Below, piece by piece: positions 26,741 through 35,978 of a DNA stretch of 64,000 bases. The notes beneath the pieces are model-generated. The model was not told the origin of the DNA and searched no databases. It worked only from the letters and a program-made list of their open reading frames with translations. Every line of letters starts with the position of its first letter. Positions within the stretch are counted from its first letter, which is position 1. The stretch spans positions 434,001 through 498,000 of the forward strand of contig NZ_SAIY01000005.1 in NCBI RefSeq assembly GCF_010560025.1, given 5' to 3'. Origin of the DNA: Verrucosispora sioxanthis (GTDB taxonomy: Bacteria; Actinomycetota; Actinomycetes; Mycobacteriales; Micromonosporaceae). The position numbers were made by a program, and so were the translations under genes.

Positions 26741-28453
26741 ATGTCCAACTACGTAGCTAAGAACAACGCCAGCGAGTCGGAGGCGACGCCCAAGCGGCGT
26801 CGTAAGCTCTGGCTCGCCAGCGGCGTCGCCGGGCTCACCGGCGTGGTCAGCATCGCCGCCGTCGGGGTCGCCACTGGCGCCGGCGCGGTTGGTACCGATG
26901 GTCTGCGCTGGTCCACCGCCCAGCAGGTCAGCAGGGACGGGGATCAGCCTGCCGCGACACCGGCAGCACCTGCGGGCAAGAAGGGCGCGCCCGGACAGGC
27001 CGACCGCGGCGACGAACGCAACGGGGAGCACCGCGGTGACGAACGCAACGGGGACAACCGCGGCGCCGACCGGCGGATGCCCGTCCCTCCGCCGGAGGGC
27101 AAGGATGTGCCCTGCGACAGCGACAAGCTGATCCAGGCACTGATCTTCGCCAACGAGAACCACGGCGGCGTGCTGAACCTGGCCAAGGGGTGCACCTACA
27201 AGCTGACCCGGTCCGGCGTCGGCGACGACCGCACCGGCTCGAACGGGCTTCCGGTCATCACCGAGGATGTCGTGCTCAAGGGACACGACACCACAATCAC
27301 CCGGGACGCCACCGCGGCGGAGTTCCGGATCCTCAACGTGGGTCGCGGCGGAAACCTGACCGTCAAGGGCCTGACCATCAAGAACGGCCAGACCCGGGCA
27401 CTGCCGATCAACAACGAAACGCCGGAGGCGGTCTGGTCGCGGTTCTCCAACTCGGTCGAGGCGACCAAGGCCGCCGAGGCCAAGAAGGAGTACCTGCCGC
27501 TGCTCCAGGCCACGCCGAAGGGCATCGCGCTCAAGGCCAAGGCCGACAGCGCCCCGTCGACGCTTGTCGACCCGTTGTCGAACGACGGTGGCGGCGTACT
27601 CGTCCAGCCCGGCGGCAGCGCCTCGTTCGAGGAGACGCACATCGTCGCCAACCAGGCCGGCGGTGTCGGGGGTGGCCTGGCCAACTTCGGTAAGGCCAGC
27701 CTGCACCACACCACGGTCGCCGACAACACCGCTTTCCTCTACGGCGGCGGCATCTTCAACGCCGGCGTCCTGCGGGTGGGCGAGTCGAGGGTGCTCAACA
27801 ACGACGCCATCATCGGCGGGGGTGGCGTGGCCAACGGCGCCGCGTTCATCTTCCGGCGGGACATCGACGGTGGCACCGCCCTGATCGAGAAGGCCGAGAT
27901 CACCGGCAACGAGGCTCTCGGCTTCGGTGGCGGCCTGCTGGACATCCAGGGCAACACCACGGTGAAGTACACGAAGATCACCGGCAACACCGCTGTCCTG
28001 GCCGGCGCCGGGGTCACCGCCGCGGGCGACGACAGCACCGTCGAGCTGGCGCACGCCGAGGTCGCCAAGAACACCACGGCCGGCGTCGGCGGCGGTCTGG
28101 CGCTCGGCTTCCGGGCGATCGCCAACGTCACGGAAAGCAAGATCGTCGAGAACAAGGCCGGCTTCTTCGGCGGTGGCGTGTTCAACGGCACCGGTGAGGC
28201 GACCTTCCGGCACAGCGAGATCAGCGGCAACCGGGCAGTCGGCCCGCTGGGCGTCGGCGGCGGCATCTTCACCGTCGCCGGTGTGATCGACCTGGAGAAG
28301 ACGAAGGTAGCGCACAACTTCGCCACTCTCACCGCTGGCGGCGTCTTCAGCTTCCTCGGTGAGGTGAACGTGGACGACAAGTCGGCCATCACGGCCAACA
28401 AGCCGACCAACTGCGCCGGCACCTTCACCCCGATCCCGAACTGCTTCGGCTGA
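26741..28453 (+). CDS. Membrane-anchored or secreted right-handed beta-helix protein, paralogue B
   Basis: A 570-residue paralogue of the preceding gene. It has the same layout: a short tail, RRRKLW and a hydrophobic signal/anchor (about 21-45), then a charged region carrying a GDERNGEHRGDERNGDNRG repeat. The PCDSDKLIQALIFANENHGG block, long beta-helix and PTNC...NCFG tail follow. Where paralogue A has an Ala/Gly/Lys insert, B has a Lys/Glu-rich segment. Conserved Cys pairs at both ends of the helix suggest disulfide caps, consistent with an extracellular location. The pair probably arose by tandem duplication including the promoter. Confidence 0.8.
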   Translation: MSNYVAKNNASESEATPKRRRKLWLASGVAGLTGVVSIAAVGVATGAGAVGTDGLRWSTAQQVSRDGDQPAATPAAPAGKKGAPGQADRGDERNGEHRGDERNGDNRGADRRMPVPPPEGKDVPCDSDKLIQALIFANENHGGVLNLAKGCTYKLTRSGVGDDRTGSNGLPVITEDVVLKGHDTTITRDATAAEFRILNVGRGGNLTVKGLTIKNGQTRALPINNETPEAVWSRFSNSVEATKAAEAKKEYLPLLQATPKGIALKAKADSAPSTLVDPLSNDGGGVLVQPGGSASFEETHIVANQAGGVGGGLANFGKASLHHTTVADNTAFLYGGGIFNAGVLRVGESRVLNNDAIIGGGGVANGAAFIFRRDIDGGTALIEKAEITGNEALGFGGGLLDIQGNTTVKYTKITGNTAVLAGAGVTAAGDDSTVELAHAEVAKNTTAGVGGGLALGFRAIANVTESKIVENKAGFFGGGVFNGTGEATFRHSEISGNRAVGPLGVGGGIFTVAGVIDLEKTKVAHNFATLTAGGVFSFLGEVNVDDKSAITANKPTNCAGTFTPIPNCFG

Positions 28454-28495
28454 TCAACCGGGTGACCGGCTCCGCCGGACCGAGGTGAGGGACTT

Positions 28496-28539
28496 CGGCC
28501 CCGCCGGGACGATCCAGAAGGATCGGACCGGCGGGGCCG
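28496..28539. terminator. Two-way hairpin terminator, beta-helix B/pullulanase
   Basis: cggccccgccgg (28496-28507) pairs perfectly with ccggcggggccg (28528-28539), with an inner gatcc/ggatc stem. It lies between convergent genes. Confidence 0.85.
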
Positions 28540-28570
28540 GAGCGTGTCGCGCGTCGTGTCTCCGGGTGCA

Positions 28571-31500
28571 CTACCGCTGGACGAACACCGCCACGCTGCG
28601 TCCCGGCACGGTGAACGTGCCACTGGAGCGGTCGAAGGCCGCGGTACGCAACACCGGGTCGGCCGAGGAGCGCAGCACCGGGTGCAGCGTCACGTCCGCC
28701 CCACGCAACCCGGTCACCCGCTGCGTGGCACTCTCCGGAGTGGCGTTGAAGACCACAGTCACCGACTTCCACGCCCCGCCGAGCCCCCGGGCGTCGAGGG
28801 TCATGGTGAGCACACCCGGGGTCTCGTCCGCACCCGACAGCGGGAAGGCGACCCGCCGCTGCACCTCCTTCGCGGTGGGCAGGCCGAAGACCGGCGACGA
28901 GGCCCGGATCCGCAGCAGCTCGGCGTAGCGGGCGTCGGTCAGCTCGACCGCCGCGCAGTCCGGCACCAGCAACGGATCGGCCAGCAGCGGCTTCGCGTAC
29001 GGCCACTTGTCCCGGTTGTCCTCGGCCGGCGGCAGCCCGATGCCGAAGCCGTTGCCGTCGGCGCAGTTCCACCGGATCTGGTTGAACCAGTCCCCCGAGT
29101 TGTACGAGTTGCGGTCCAGCGACTTCGACCGCAGCCGCTCGGTGCCGGTGGTGACGAAGCCGGTGCCCTGACCCATGACCACGGTGCTCAGCGCCAGCAC
29201 CTGCATCCGGGCCCGGTCCGTGGCCGAGGTGTCCTGCGGCAGCTTGTACGCAAGCGCGTCGTACAGGATCTCGTTGTCGTGCGCGTCGACGTAGGTGACC
29301 GCCTCCCCGGGTGCGTCGGTGTAGCCGGCCGGCGAGCCGTTGTAGTCCACGTCGGTCCCGGTGACCTGCCGGCCCGCCGAGTCGACGAACCGGTAGCCGC
29401 GCAGGTTGCCGGTCAGCCCCACCTTCACCAGGTCGTGCTGGAGCAGCAGCCGGGCCCGCTGCTCGGCGGTCGAGCCGTTGACCGGGTCGCCGTTGGGGTC
29501 GGTGAACAGCCCGGAGGCGAAGCCCTGCCGGCGTGGGTTGTCGTCGAACGGGCCGCCGCCGCGTACCGCGTCGCGCAGCCGGTCGTTGAACGTGCCGATG
29601 CCGGTACCGGCCATGTTGGCCTGGGTGGCCTGCACGAATCGGGCGTCGTCGGCCACCTCGCCGAAGTTCCATCCCTCGCCGTAGAGCAGGATGTTCCTTC
29701 CGTCCACCCCGTCCCGGGCCACCGTCAGCTTGTCCAGTGCGGCGCGTACGGCCAGGATGTTCGCCTTCGGGTGGTGCCCCATCAGGTCGAAGCGGAACCC
29801 GTCGACCTTGTACGCCTTCGCCCAGGTGACAAGCGAGTCCACCACCAGCTTGCCCATCATGGCGTGCTCGGGTGCGGTGTTGGCGCAGCAGGTGGAGGTG
29901 GCCACCGTGCCGTCGTCGAGCAGCCGGTGGTAGTAGCCGGGCACGATCTGGTCCAGCACCGACTTCGGGTCGGTGCCGGCGGCCGAGGTGTGGTTGTAGA
30001 CCACGTCCATGACCACCCGCAGACCCGCGTCGTTGACCCCGGCCACCAACTGCCGGAACTCGGTGGTGCGCCCGGCGCCCTGCGGGTCGACCGCGTACCC
30101 GCCCTCGGGGACGGTGTAGTGCAGCGGGTCGTACCCCCAGTTGTAGCCGTCGGTCTCCTGCACCGCGGCGACGCACTCCTGCTGGCGCTCCGAGTCCGGC
30201 GGCAGGGCGGCCAGGTCGCAGTCCGGCTGTCGCTGGTCGGCCCGGCGCTCGGGAATGGTGGCGAAGTCGAACGCCGGCAGCAGGTGCAGGTGGGTCACCC
30301 CGGCGTCGCTTATCGCCCTCAGGTGCCGCATGCCGGCGGTGGCCGGGTCGGTGAAGGCGAGGAAGGTGCCCCGCCGCTGCGGCGGCACGGTGTCGTCGGC
30401 GATGGAGAAGTCCCGCACCGACAGCTCGGAGATCTGCACCTTGGCCGAGGGCACCGCGGCCGGTTTGCGTAGCCGCGCCCAACCCGCCGGGGCGAGCTTC
30501 GGGTCGGTCAGGTCGACGATCTGGCTGTGCGTGGAGTCCGCCGCCAGCGCCACCGAGTACGGGTCGGTGACCGAGGCGGTGACCATCTGCTGCGTGGCCG
30601 GCTGCCACGCCTGCACCCGGTAGCGGTAGTACTTGCCGCTCCAGGACCGCTGCCCGCGTACCGACCAGACGCCGGTACGGTCGTCGCGGCGCATCGCCAT
30701 CGGCCGCGCGGTGGCCGTCGGCGAGTCGGACAGCTCCAGCGACACCGTCCGGGCCGTGGGTGCCCAGACCGACAGGGTCGGTACGCCACCGGTGAACGTG
30801 GCGCCGAGTCGGGCGGCGGTGGCCGACGCGTACACGTCGTCGAGCACGCCGGGGATCTGCACACCGGTGGCACCGAGCAGGGTGCCGTCGGCGGCCCGCT
30901 CGGTCACCAGCAGCTGCCCGCGCAGCGCCGCCGGCACCTTTGCCAGGTCCCGCCGGTCGAGGGTGAGGGCCCGGTGGTCCCACAGGTGCGGGAAGGCCGC
31001 GCGCTGGGCCTCGGTGAGCCCGTTGCGCTGCGCGGTCAACGGCAGCGAGGTGTACGTCCCGACCAGCTCGCCGTCCACCACCCTCACCCCGCCGGTCGGC
31101 GCGGTCACCAGGGCGTACGCCCGACCGTCGGTGGGGCCGGTGCGCCAGGCGACGGTGGACCGGTCGATCCAGTGCGCCCGCTGCTTGCCGATGTCGGTGT
31201 CCCTGCTGCTGCCGGTGGCCGTCGCCGGCAGCAGCCCGCCCGGTGTCGCGGCGAGCAACCAGACCTCCCGGCCGGCGTCGGCGAAGTCGAGCCGCTGGTC
31301 CTGCGGCAGGTCCTTCTCGTCGCCACGATGGACGATGTAGCTGAGCCCGGTGGCCCCCTCGGCCAGCGGCACCCGGAACTCCGCGCCGAAGGAGTCGATC
31401 CGGGTCGGCGGCATCGGCTTCGCCCAGTCGGTGGGGGTGGCCGCGCCGTCCCACAGGTGCAGGCCCCAGCCGTCGTAGTCGCCGTCGGGACGGTGGTAGT

Positions 31501-34063
31501 GGATGACCGCCACACCCTCCTCGACCGGCGGCGCGGGTTCGCCCGCGGCCTCCTCCCGGGTCTGGTACGTCGCCGGGTCGCCCTGCTTGACCCAGACCTC
31601 GCCGGTCCGGGTCACGTCGACGGTCCGGTCGTTGTCGACGTCCTTGTTGCCGTCGGCGTCGACCACCAGGAAACCGACGGTCTTCGCGCCCGGCTTGAGC
31701 TTCACCCAGGCGAACCGTCCGTACGCGTCGGTGCCCGCGAACGGCTGTCCCTGCGGCCACTCGGTGGCGTACTCCGGGTCGATGTCACCCCAGGCGTACA
31801 GCCCCCAGTCGTCGTAGTCGCCGTCGGGGCGCTGGTGGTGGACCACCAGCCAGTCCCAGGACGAGCCAGGCAGATCCGGGGTGCCGACGGTGGTGGTGGA
31901 GCGGGCGGCGGCGGTGCGGCCCCGACCGTCACGGACCACCGCCTTGTACTCGATCCTGGTGCCGGCGGCCAGACCGGTCAGGTCGTGGTGCACGGTGTAG
32001 GGCGCACGCTGGGCGGAGCCGAGCAGCGTCCACTTGCCACCGGCCACCCGGGCGGCCATCGCGACACGCGCCAGCGGGTCGCCGGTGACCTGGGCGGTCA
32101 CCTCGGCGCGGGTGGCCGGCGACCCCTCGGGGGCGGTGATGGTGATGCCCGGTTTGGCGTCGGGCAACGCGACCGGCTTGCCGGCCCGGTGCACCACCGC
32201 CGACAGGGGCGGCACGGTCAGGGTCAGCTTGCCGTCGCCGGTGGCGACCGGCCGGCCGGTGCTGCCGTGGAGACCGGTGAAGGTGGCGCCGGCCGACCAG
32301 GTGTCCACCGTGACGGTCTGCGCGCTCGTGGCGTTGTTGACCGCGACCAGATACTCGGTGCGGTTGTCCGGGTCGAAGCGGGAGAAGGCGAAGACGCCGG
32401 GTCCGTCGGCCGCGTACCGGGTGATCTGCACGCCGTCCCGCAGGGCCGGGTGGGCCTGGCGCAACCGGCCCAGGTCGGCGATGGTGCGGTAGAGCGGGTG
32501 CGTCGGGTCGAACTGGTCGACCGCGTGGGTGCGGTCGGTGCCGAGCAGGTCGTCGTCGAGGTAGTCCGGGGTGCGCGAGGCGAACATCGGTTGCCGGGCG
32601 TCCTTGTCTCCGCCGGCACCCGTGAAGCCCTGCTCGTCGCCGGAGTAGATCACCGGCTGACCCCGGGTGAGGAACATCAGCTCGTGGGCGAGCTGGTCGC
32701 GACGGAGGTGGCTGGCCGGGTCGGTGGGACCGTTGGCGATGAACGACCCGATCCGGCCCATGTCGTGGTTGCCGAGGAACGTGGTGAGTCGCCCGGCGTG
32801 GGTGTCCCGGGCGGCGTAGAGGTCGTCGCGGGCGTAGAGGTCGGCCAGCGTCCTGGCCGATCCGTCGTTCGCGGTGTAGCCGCGCGCGGCCTCCTGGAAG
32901 CCGAAGTCCAAGGTGGCGGGCAGCCCGCCCTGCCGCACGTAGCTGGAGGCGATCTCCGGGTCCGCGCTGTACACCTCGCCGAACATGAAGAAGTCCCGCT
33001 TGCCGGCGCGGGCCGCCGCCTGCTGCACCCCCTGGCTGAACTGCGGCCAGAAGTCCATGTTGACGTGCTTGACCGTGTCCAGCCGGAAGCCGTCGACACC
33101 GGTGGCCCGCACCCAGTCAGCGTAGATCTTCGTCATGCCACGGACCACCTCGGGCCGCTCGGTCCACAGGTCGTCGAGGCCGAAGAAGTCGCCGTACTCG
33201 CTGTTCTCCCCGGCGAAGGTGGAGTCACCGCGGTTGTGGTACATGGTGGGATCGTTCAACCACGCCGGAACCTTGACCTTCGCGTCGGCCCGGGTCTCGA
33301 AGGCCGGGGTGTACGGGAAGGAGTCGCCGTCGACCTTCGGGAAGGCCCGGCTGCCGTCGGCGTAGTTGCGGTCCTCGAACGCTCGGCCCTGTGTGTCGCG
33401 GTAAGGTGCGGTCGCCTTGTCGACGTAGGTGTACGTGTCCTCTTCGTAGGCGATGACGTCGGCGGTGTGGTTGACGATGACGTCGAGGTAGACCTTGATA
33501 CCGCGCCGGTGGGCGAGCTGGACCAGCTTCTTCAGGTCGGCGGGGCTACCGAAGTGCGGGTCGACCTGGGTGAAGTCGGTGATCCAGTAGCCGTGGTAGC
33601 CCGCCGACACGTCGTCGCCCTCGCCCTGCACCGGCCGGTTCTTGAAGACCGGGGCGAGCCAGATGGCGGTGGTGCCCAGCCCTTCGATGTAGTCGAGTCG
33701 CTCGGTGAGTCCCTTGAGGTCGCCGCCCTGGTAGAACCCCTTGTCCGTGGGGTCGTACCCGGTGCGCAGCCGGTCGCCGGCCAGGCCGCCCCGGTCGTTG
33801 CGCGGGTCGCCGTTGGCGAACCGGTCCGGCAGTACGAAGTAGAACTGCTCGGCCTTTGCCTGATTACGGCCGGCCGCGAGCAGGGCCGTGGCGGAGGGTT
33901 CCCGGTGCCAGGTGACGGCGCCGGTGGCGCTCGGTGCCCCGATGCCGGCGGACCGACCGATCGCGGCGGCGGGGGTCACCGCGACGGGCGTGCCGACCAG
34001 GGTGACGGTGAGCAGGAAGACGAGGGCGAGCAGGATTTTTCGCGGTGTCGGCGGGGGTTTCAT
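28571..34063 (-). CDS. pulA: Secreted bifunctional alpha-amylase/pullulanase
   Basis: A giant 1830-residue exoenzyme for starch and branched alpha-glucans. The signal peptide (LLALVFLLTVTLVGTPVAV) is followed by a GH13 alpha-amylase domain (about 75-600): NHTAD near 197, GFRLDTVKH near 324 (nucleophile Asp), GEVYS near 359 (acid Glu) and LGNHDMGR near 431. Two CBM41-type starch-binding units carry RPDGDYDDWG and RPDGDYDGWG near 741 and 854. The second GH13 domain is of pullulanase type: GYNWGYDPLHYT near 1311, GFRFDLMGHH near 1424, GEGWNF near 1464 and DAHDNE near 1594. ATG 34063 has aggaagg 7 nt upstream. It can cleave alpha-1,4 and alpha-1,6 bonds in one chain. Confidence 0.95.
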   Translation of the reverse strand: MKPPPTPRKILLALVFLLTVTLVGTPVAVTPAAAIGRSAGIGAPSATGAVTWHREPSATALLAAGRNQAKAEQFYFVLPDRFANGDPRNDRGGLAGDRLRTGYDPTDKGFYQGGDLKGLTERLDYIEGLGTTAIWLAPVFKNRPVQGEGDDVSAGYHGYWITDFTQVDPHFGSPADLKKLVQLAHRRGIKVYLDVIVNHTADVIAYEEDTYTYVDKATAPYRDTQGRAFEDRNYADGSRAFPKVDGDSFPYTPAFETRADAKVKVPAWLNDPTMYHNRGDSTFAGENSEYGDFFGLDDLWTERPEVVRGMTKIYADWVRATGVDGFRLDTVKHVNMDFWPQFSQGVQQAAARAGKRDFFMFGEVYSADPEIASSYVRQGGLPATLDFGFQEAARGYTANDGSARTLADLYARDDLYAARDTHAGRLTTFLGNHDMGRIGSFIANGPTDPASHLRRDQLAHELMFLTRGQPVIYSGDEQGFTGAGGDKDARQPMFASRTPDYLDDDLLGTDRTHAVDQFDPTHPLYRTIADLGRLRQAHPALRDGVQITRYAADGPGVFAFSRFDPDNRTEYLVAVNNATSAQTVTVDTWSAGATFTGLHGSTGRPVATGDGKLTLTVPPLSAVVHRAGKPVALPDAKPGITITAPEGSPATRAEVTAQVTGDPLARVAMAARVAGGKWTLLGSAQRAPYTVHHDLTGLAAGTRIEYKAVVRDGRGRTAAARSTTTVGTPDLPGSSWDWLVVHHQRPDGDYDDWGLYAWGDIDPEYATEWPQGQPFAGTDAYGRFAWVKLKPGAKTVGFLVVDADGNKDVDNDRTVDVTRTGEVWVKQGDPATYQTREEAAGEPAPPVEEGVAVIHYHRPDGDYDGWGLHLWDGAATPTDWAKPMPPTRIDSFGAEFRVPLAEGATGLSYIVHRGDEKDLPQDQRLDFADAGREVWLLAATPGGLLPATATGSSRDTDIGKQRAHWIDRSTVAWRTGPTDGRAYALVTAPTGGVRVVDGELVGTYTSLPLTAQRNGLTEAQRAAFPHLWDHRALTLDRRDLAKVPAALRGQLLVTERAADGTLLGATGVQIPGVLDDVYASATAARLGATFTGGVPTLSVWAPTARTVSLELSDSPTATARPMAMRRDDRTGVWSVRGQRSWSGKYYRYRVQAWQPATQQMVTASVTDPYSVALAADSTHSQIVDLTDPKLAPAGWARLRKPAAVPSAKVQISELSVRDFSIADDTVPPQRRGTFLAFTDPATAGMRHLRAISDAGVTHLHLLPAFDFATIPERRADQRQPDCDLAALPPDSERQQECVAAVQETDGYNWGYDPLHYTVPEGGYAVDPQGAGRTTEFRQLVAGVNDAGLRVVMDVVYNHTSAAGTDPKSVLDQIVPGYYHRLLDDGTVATSTCCANTAPEHAMMGKLVVDSLVTWAKAYKVDGFRFDLMGHHPKANILAVRAALDKLTVARDGVDGRNILLYGEGWNFGEVADDARFVQATQANMAGTGIGTFNDRLRDAVRGGGPFDDNPRRQGFASGLFTDPNGDPVNGSTAEQRARLLLQHDLVKVGLTGNLRGYRFVDSAGRQVTGTDVDYNGSPAGYTDAPGEAVTYVDAHDNEILYDALAYKLPQDTSATDRARMQVLALSTVVMGQGTGFVTTGTERLRSKSLDRNSYNSGDWFNQIRWNCADGNGFGIGLPPAEDNRDKWPYAKPLLADPLLVPDCAAVELTDARYAELLRIRASSPVFGLPTAKEVQRRVAFPLSGADETPGVLTMTLDARGLGGAWKSVTVVFNATPESATQRVTGLRGADVTLHPVLRSSADPVLRTAAFDRSSGTFTVPGRSVAVFVQR

Positions 34064-34158
34064 CGACGGCCTTCCTCTGGTCGCTGATTGGCCCGCACGC
34101 TAGCCCTTGCCGAAAGATTCTGCAATACCTTGCAAACAGACCCGCAACAAAGCAGACA

Positions 34159-34168
34159 CTTGCGCAAG
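34159..34168. promoter_or_regulatory. Possible LacI-family operator before the pullulanase
   Basis: The perfect 10-bp palindrome CTTGCGCAAG has a central CG, as in LacI/GalR-family sites. A related CTTGCAAA lies about 35 bp closer to the gene. Maltose/starch regulators of the MalR type bind similar CTTGCA-like repeats in actinomycetes. The distance to the start codon is 95 bp. No regulator gene for it is in this window. Confidence 0.35.
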
Positions 34169-34194
34169 AAGGGAAAGTCACCCGTGCCCGTGGG

Positions 34195-34890
34195 CTAACG
34201 ACGACTGCGGCAGGTGCGTCCGGAGACGCTGCAGCTCGCGGGACGGAAATCGGCCGACTCGATGTGGAAGCGCAGGTCCACCGACGACCAGGCGTCCAGG
34301 TCCGGCCCGCTGCGGTAGGTCAGCGTCCCGCCGGTACCGCTGAACGTCCCCTGCGGCACGCCCTCCAGCCAGGCCGTCACCACCCGCCCGCCCGGGTAGT
34401 CCACCCGCGCCACCCAGTCCAGGTCACGGGAGGAGATGTTGCGGATCGACACCTCGGCGATGAAGCCGCCATGAAACGTGTGCAAGACCCGGTAGCGGGC
34501 GTCGATCGGTGCGGGCTGCGGTGCCGGTGGCACCGTCGTACGGGACGGTGCCACCGATGGCGGTGCCGACGTCGTACGGGAGGCGCTGGGAGTCGGGCTC
34601 GGTGGGTCGGTCCGGCGCGGGGACAGCCCCGGCACCGCGACCGACGGTGGTGTCGACACCTCCCGACCTGCCGAGGAGGCCCGCTCGGGTATCGGCGCGG
34701 CGGCGACCGGTGGCTGTCCCGGCGGCACCGGCTGGAAGTCCGGCCCGGGACCCCGGTACGCGCCGACCGCGACGACGAGCAGCACCACCATGACGACGAC
34801 CCCGATCGACACCAGGATCCACGGCGAGGAAGCCACGGCGGCGGAGCCGTGCGGCGGGAACTGACGGGGAGCGCGACGCGTACCGGACAT
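34195..34890 (-). CDS. Membrane-anchored protein with CBM2-like C-terminal domain, copy 1
   Basis: A 231-residue protein. A cytoplasmic N-tail leads to one transmembrane helix (ILVSIGVVVMVVLLVVAVGAY, about 24-45) and a Ser/Thr/Pro-rich stalk to about 130. The ending is a roughly 100-residue beta domain resembling carbohydrate-binding module 2 (YRVLHTFHGGFIAEVSIRNI, with one probable disulfide near the C-terminus). The aromatic platform is sparse, so sugar binding is uncertain. ATG 34890 has ggagag close upstream. The next gene encodes a protein of the same plan. Confidence 0.75.
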   Translation of the reverse strand: MSGTRRAPRQFPPHGSAAVASSPWILVSIGVVVMVVLLVVAVGAYRGPGPDFQPVPPGQPPVAAAPIPERASSAGREVSTPPSVAVPGLSPRRTDPPSPTPSASRTTSAPPSVAPSRTTVPPAPQPAPIDARYRVLHTFHGGFIAEVSIRNISSRDLDWVARVDYPGGRVVTAWLEGVPQGTFSGTGGTLTYRSGPDLDAWSSVDLRFHIESADFRPASCSVSGRTCRSRR

Positions 34891-34969
34891 GTCTCTCCTC
34901 AGCGGGCAGCCCGGCAAGCGTAACGATCTTCAGCCGCGCCGGAAAGTGCCCGACGAATCATGAACTGTC

Positions 34970-35824
34970 CTAACCCATCCCGCAGCCGGCTCCGTTCACC
35001 GTGCACTGTGTCGGGTACTCCCCGCCCCCGGTACGGGTGAACCGCAGTTGCACCGACTGCTGCGCGCCGGCGGCGAGCTGACCGGTGCCGCTGAGCAGAT
35101 ACCAGCCGCTGCCCCTGATGGTCACCGACACCCCCGGACCGCTGGAGGCGCGGACGCCGGTGACGCCGCCGGCGAAACGCAACTCCACCTGCCAGTCATC
35201 CGACCGGCTGGTGCCGTTGCGGACCACCAGTTGCGCCTCGAAGTGGTCCGCGTCGCTGTCCTGCACCCGGTAGCTGGCGGTGACCGTCCCACCCTCGTCG
35301 GCCGGCACCGCCGACACCGACGCACTCGGCGACCGGCTGGCGTCCGGCCCGGCGGCCGATCCGGTACGCGACGGGTCGGTCGGCGGCTGCGGCGACCCGG
35401 ACCGGGTGGGTGAGCCGGTCGGGCTCACCGAGGCCGTCGAGGTGGCCGAGGCGGACGGACCGGTCGAGGCGGTCGATGGTGCCGTGGGCGTCGAGTCGCC
35501 GCGCTGCCCGACGGCTGTCGGCAGACCCATCGGCGGGCCCGGTGACCAGGCCGACGGACTTTCGGGGCCACGGAACGACAGCAGCGCCACCACCAGCAGC
35601 ACCGCCAGGACCGCGACGCCGACCAGCACCACCACCCAGGGCGCGGAGGCGATCATCCTGGACAGGGCGTGCCCACCGGGTGCGTCACCAGCGCCGGCAG
35701 GCTCGCCCGGCCGGTCACCGGTGGCATCGTCGTGCCGGTCACCGGTGCCGGCACGGTTGTCGTCGCCGTACCCGTCACCGGTGGCATCGTCGTTGGCGTC
35801 ATCACCGGACGGCCGCACTGACAT
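34970..35824 (-). CDS. Membrane-anchored protein with CBM2-like C-terminal domain, copy 2
   Basis: A 284-residue protein of the same plan as its neighbour. It has an Asp/Gly-rich cytoplasmic tail (about 1-60), one transmembrane helix (WVVVLVGVAVLAVLLVVAL), a long Ser/Thr/Pro stalk and a CBM2-like beta domain (SYRVQDSDADHFEAQLVVRN) with a Cys pair near the end. The stalk probably crosses the cell wall. The start is uncertain: ATG 35824 or an upstream GTG at 35836; neither has a strong ribosome site. The two tandem genes likely arose by duplication and display binding domains at the surface. Confidence 0.75.
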   Translation of the reverse strand: MSVRPSGDDANDDATGDGYGDDNRAGTGDRHDDATGDRPGEPAGAGDAPGGHALSRMIASAPWVVVLVGVAVLAVLLVVALLSFRGPESPSAWSPGPPMGLPTAVGQRGDSTPTAPSTASTGPSASATSTASVSPTGSPTRSGSPQPPTDPSRTGSAAGPDASRSPSASVSAVPADEGGTVTASYRVQDSDADHFEAQLVVRNGTSRSDDWQVELRFAGGVTGVRASSGPGVSVTIRGSGWYLLSGTGQLAAGAQQSVQLRFTRTGGGEYPTQCTVNGAGCGMG

Positions 35825-35978
35825 TGAGGTCCCCACTCGTCGTCGCCGACGGGCAGCCTAGTCACGCCGACGCGGGGCGCGAAACGGGCAGGTGCCGAAG
35901 CCGTCCGACCCGCCCGACGTACCGGACGCATCGACATCGGGTACCTGGCCGGTCGGCGGCCACGGTCGTCCCGGCGGC

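Noticed and set aside
28425..34087. Very long open frames antisense and parallel to the pullulanase (over 1100 codons each)
   Set aside because: In very GC-rich DNA, stop-free shadow frames opposite real genes are normal; these have Arg/Gly/Ala-rich, family-free composition and overlap a protein with full catalytic motifs.
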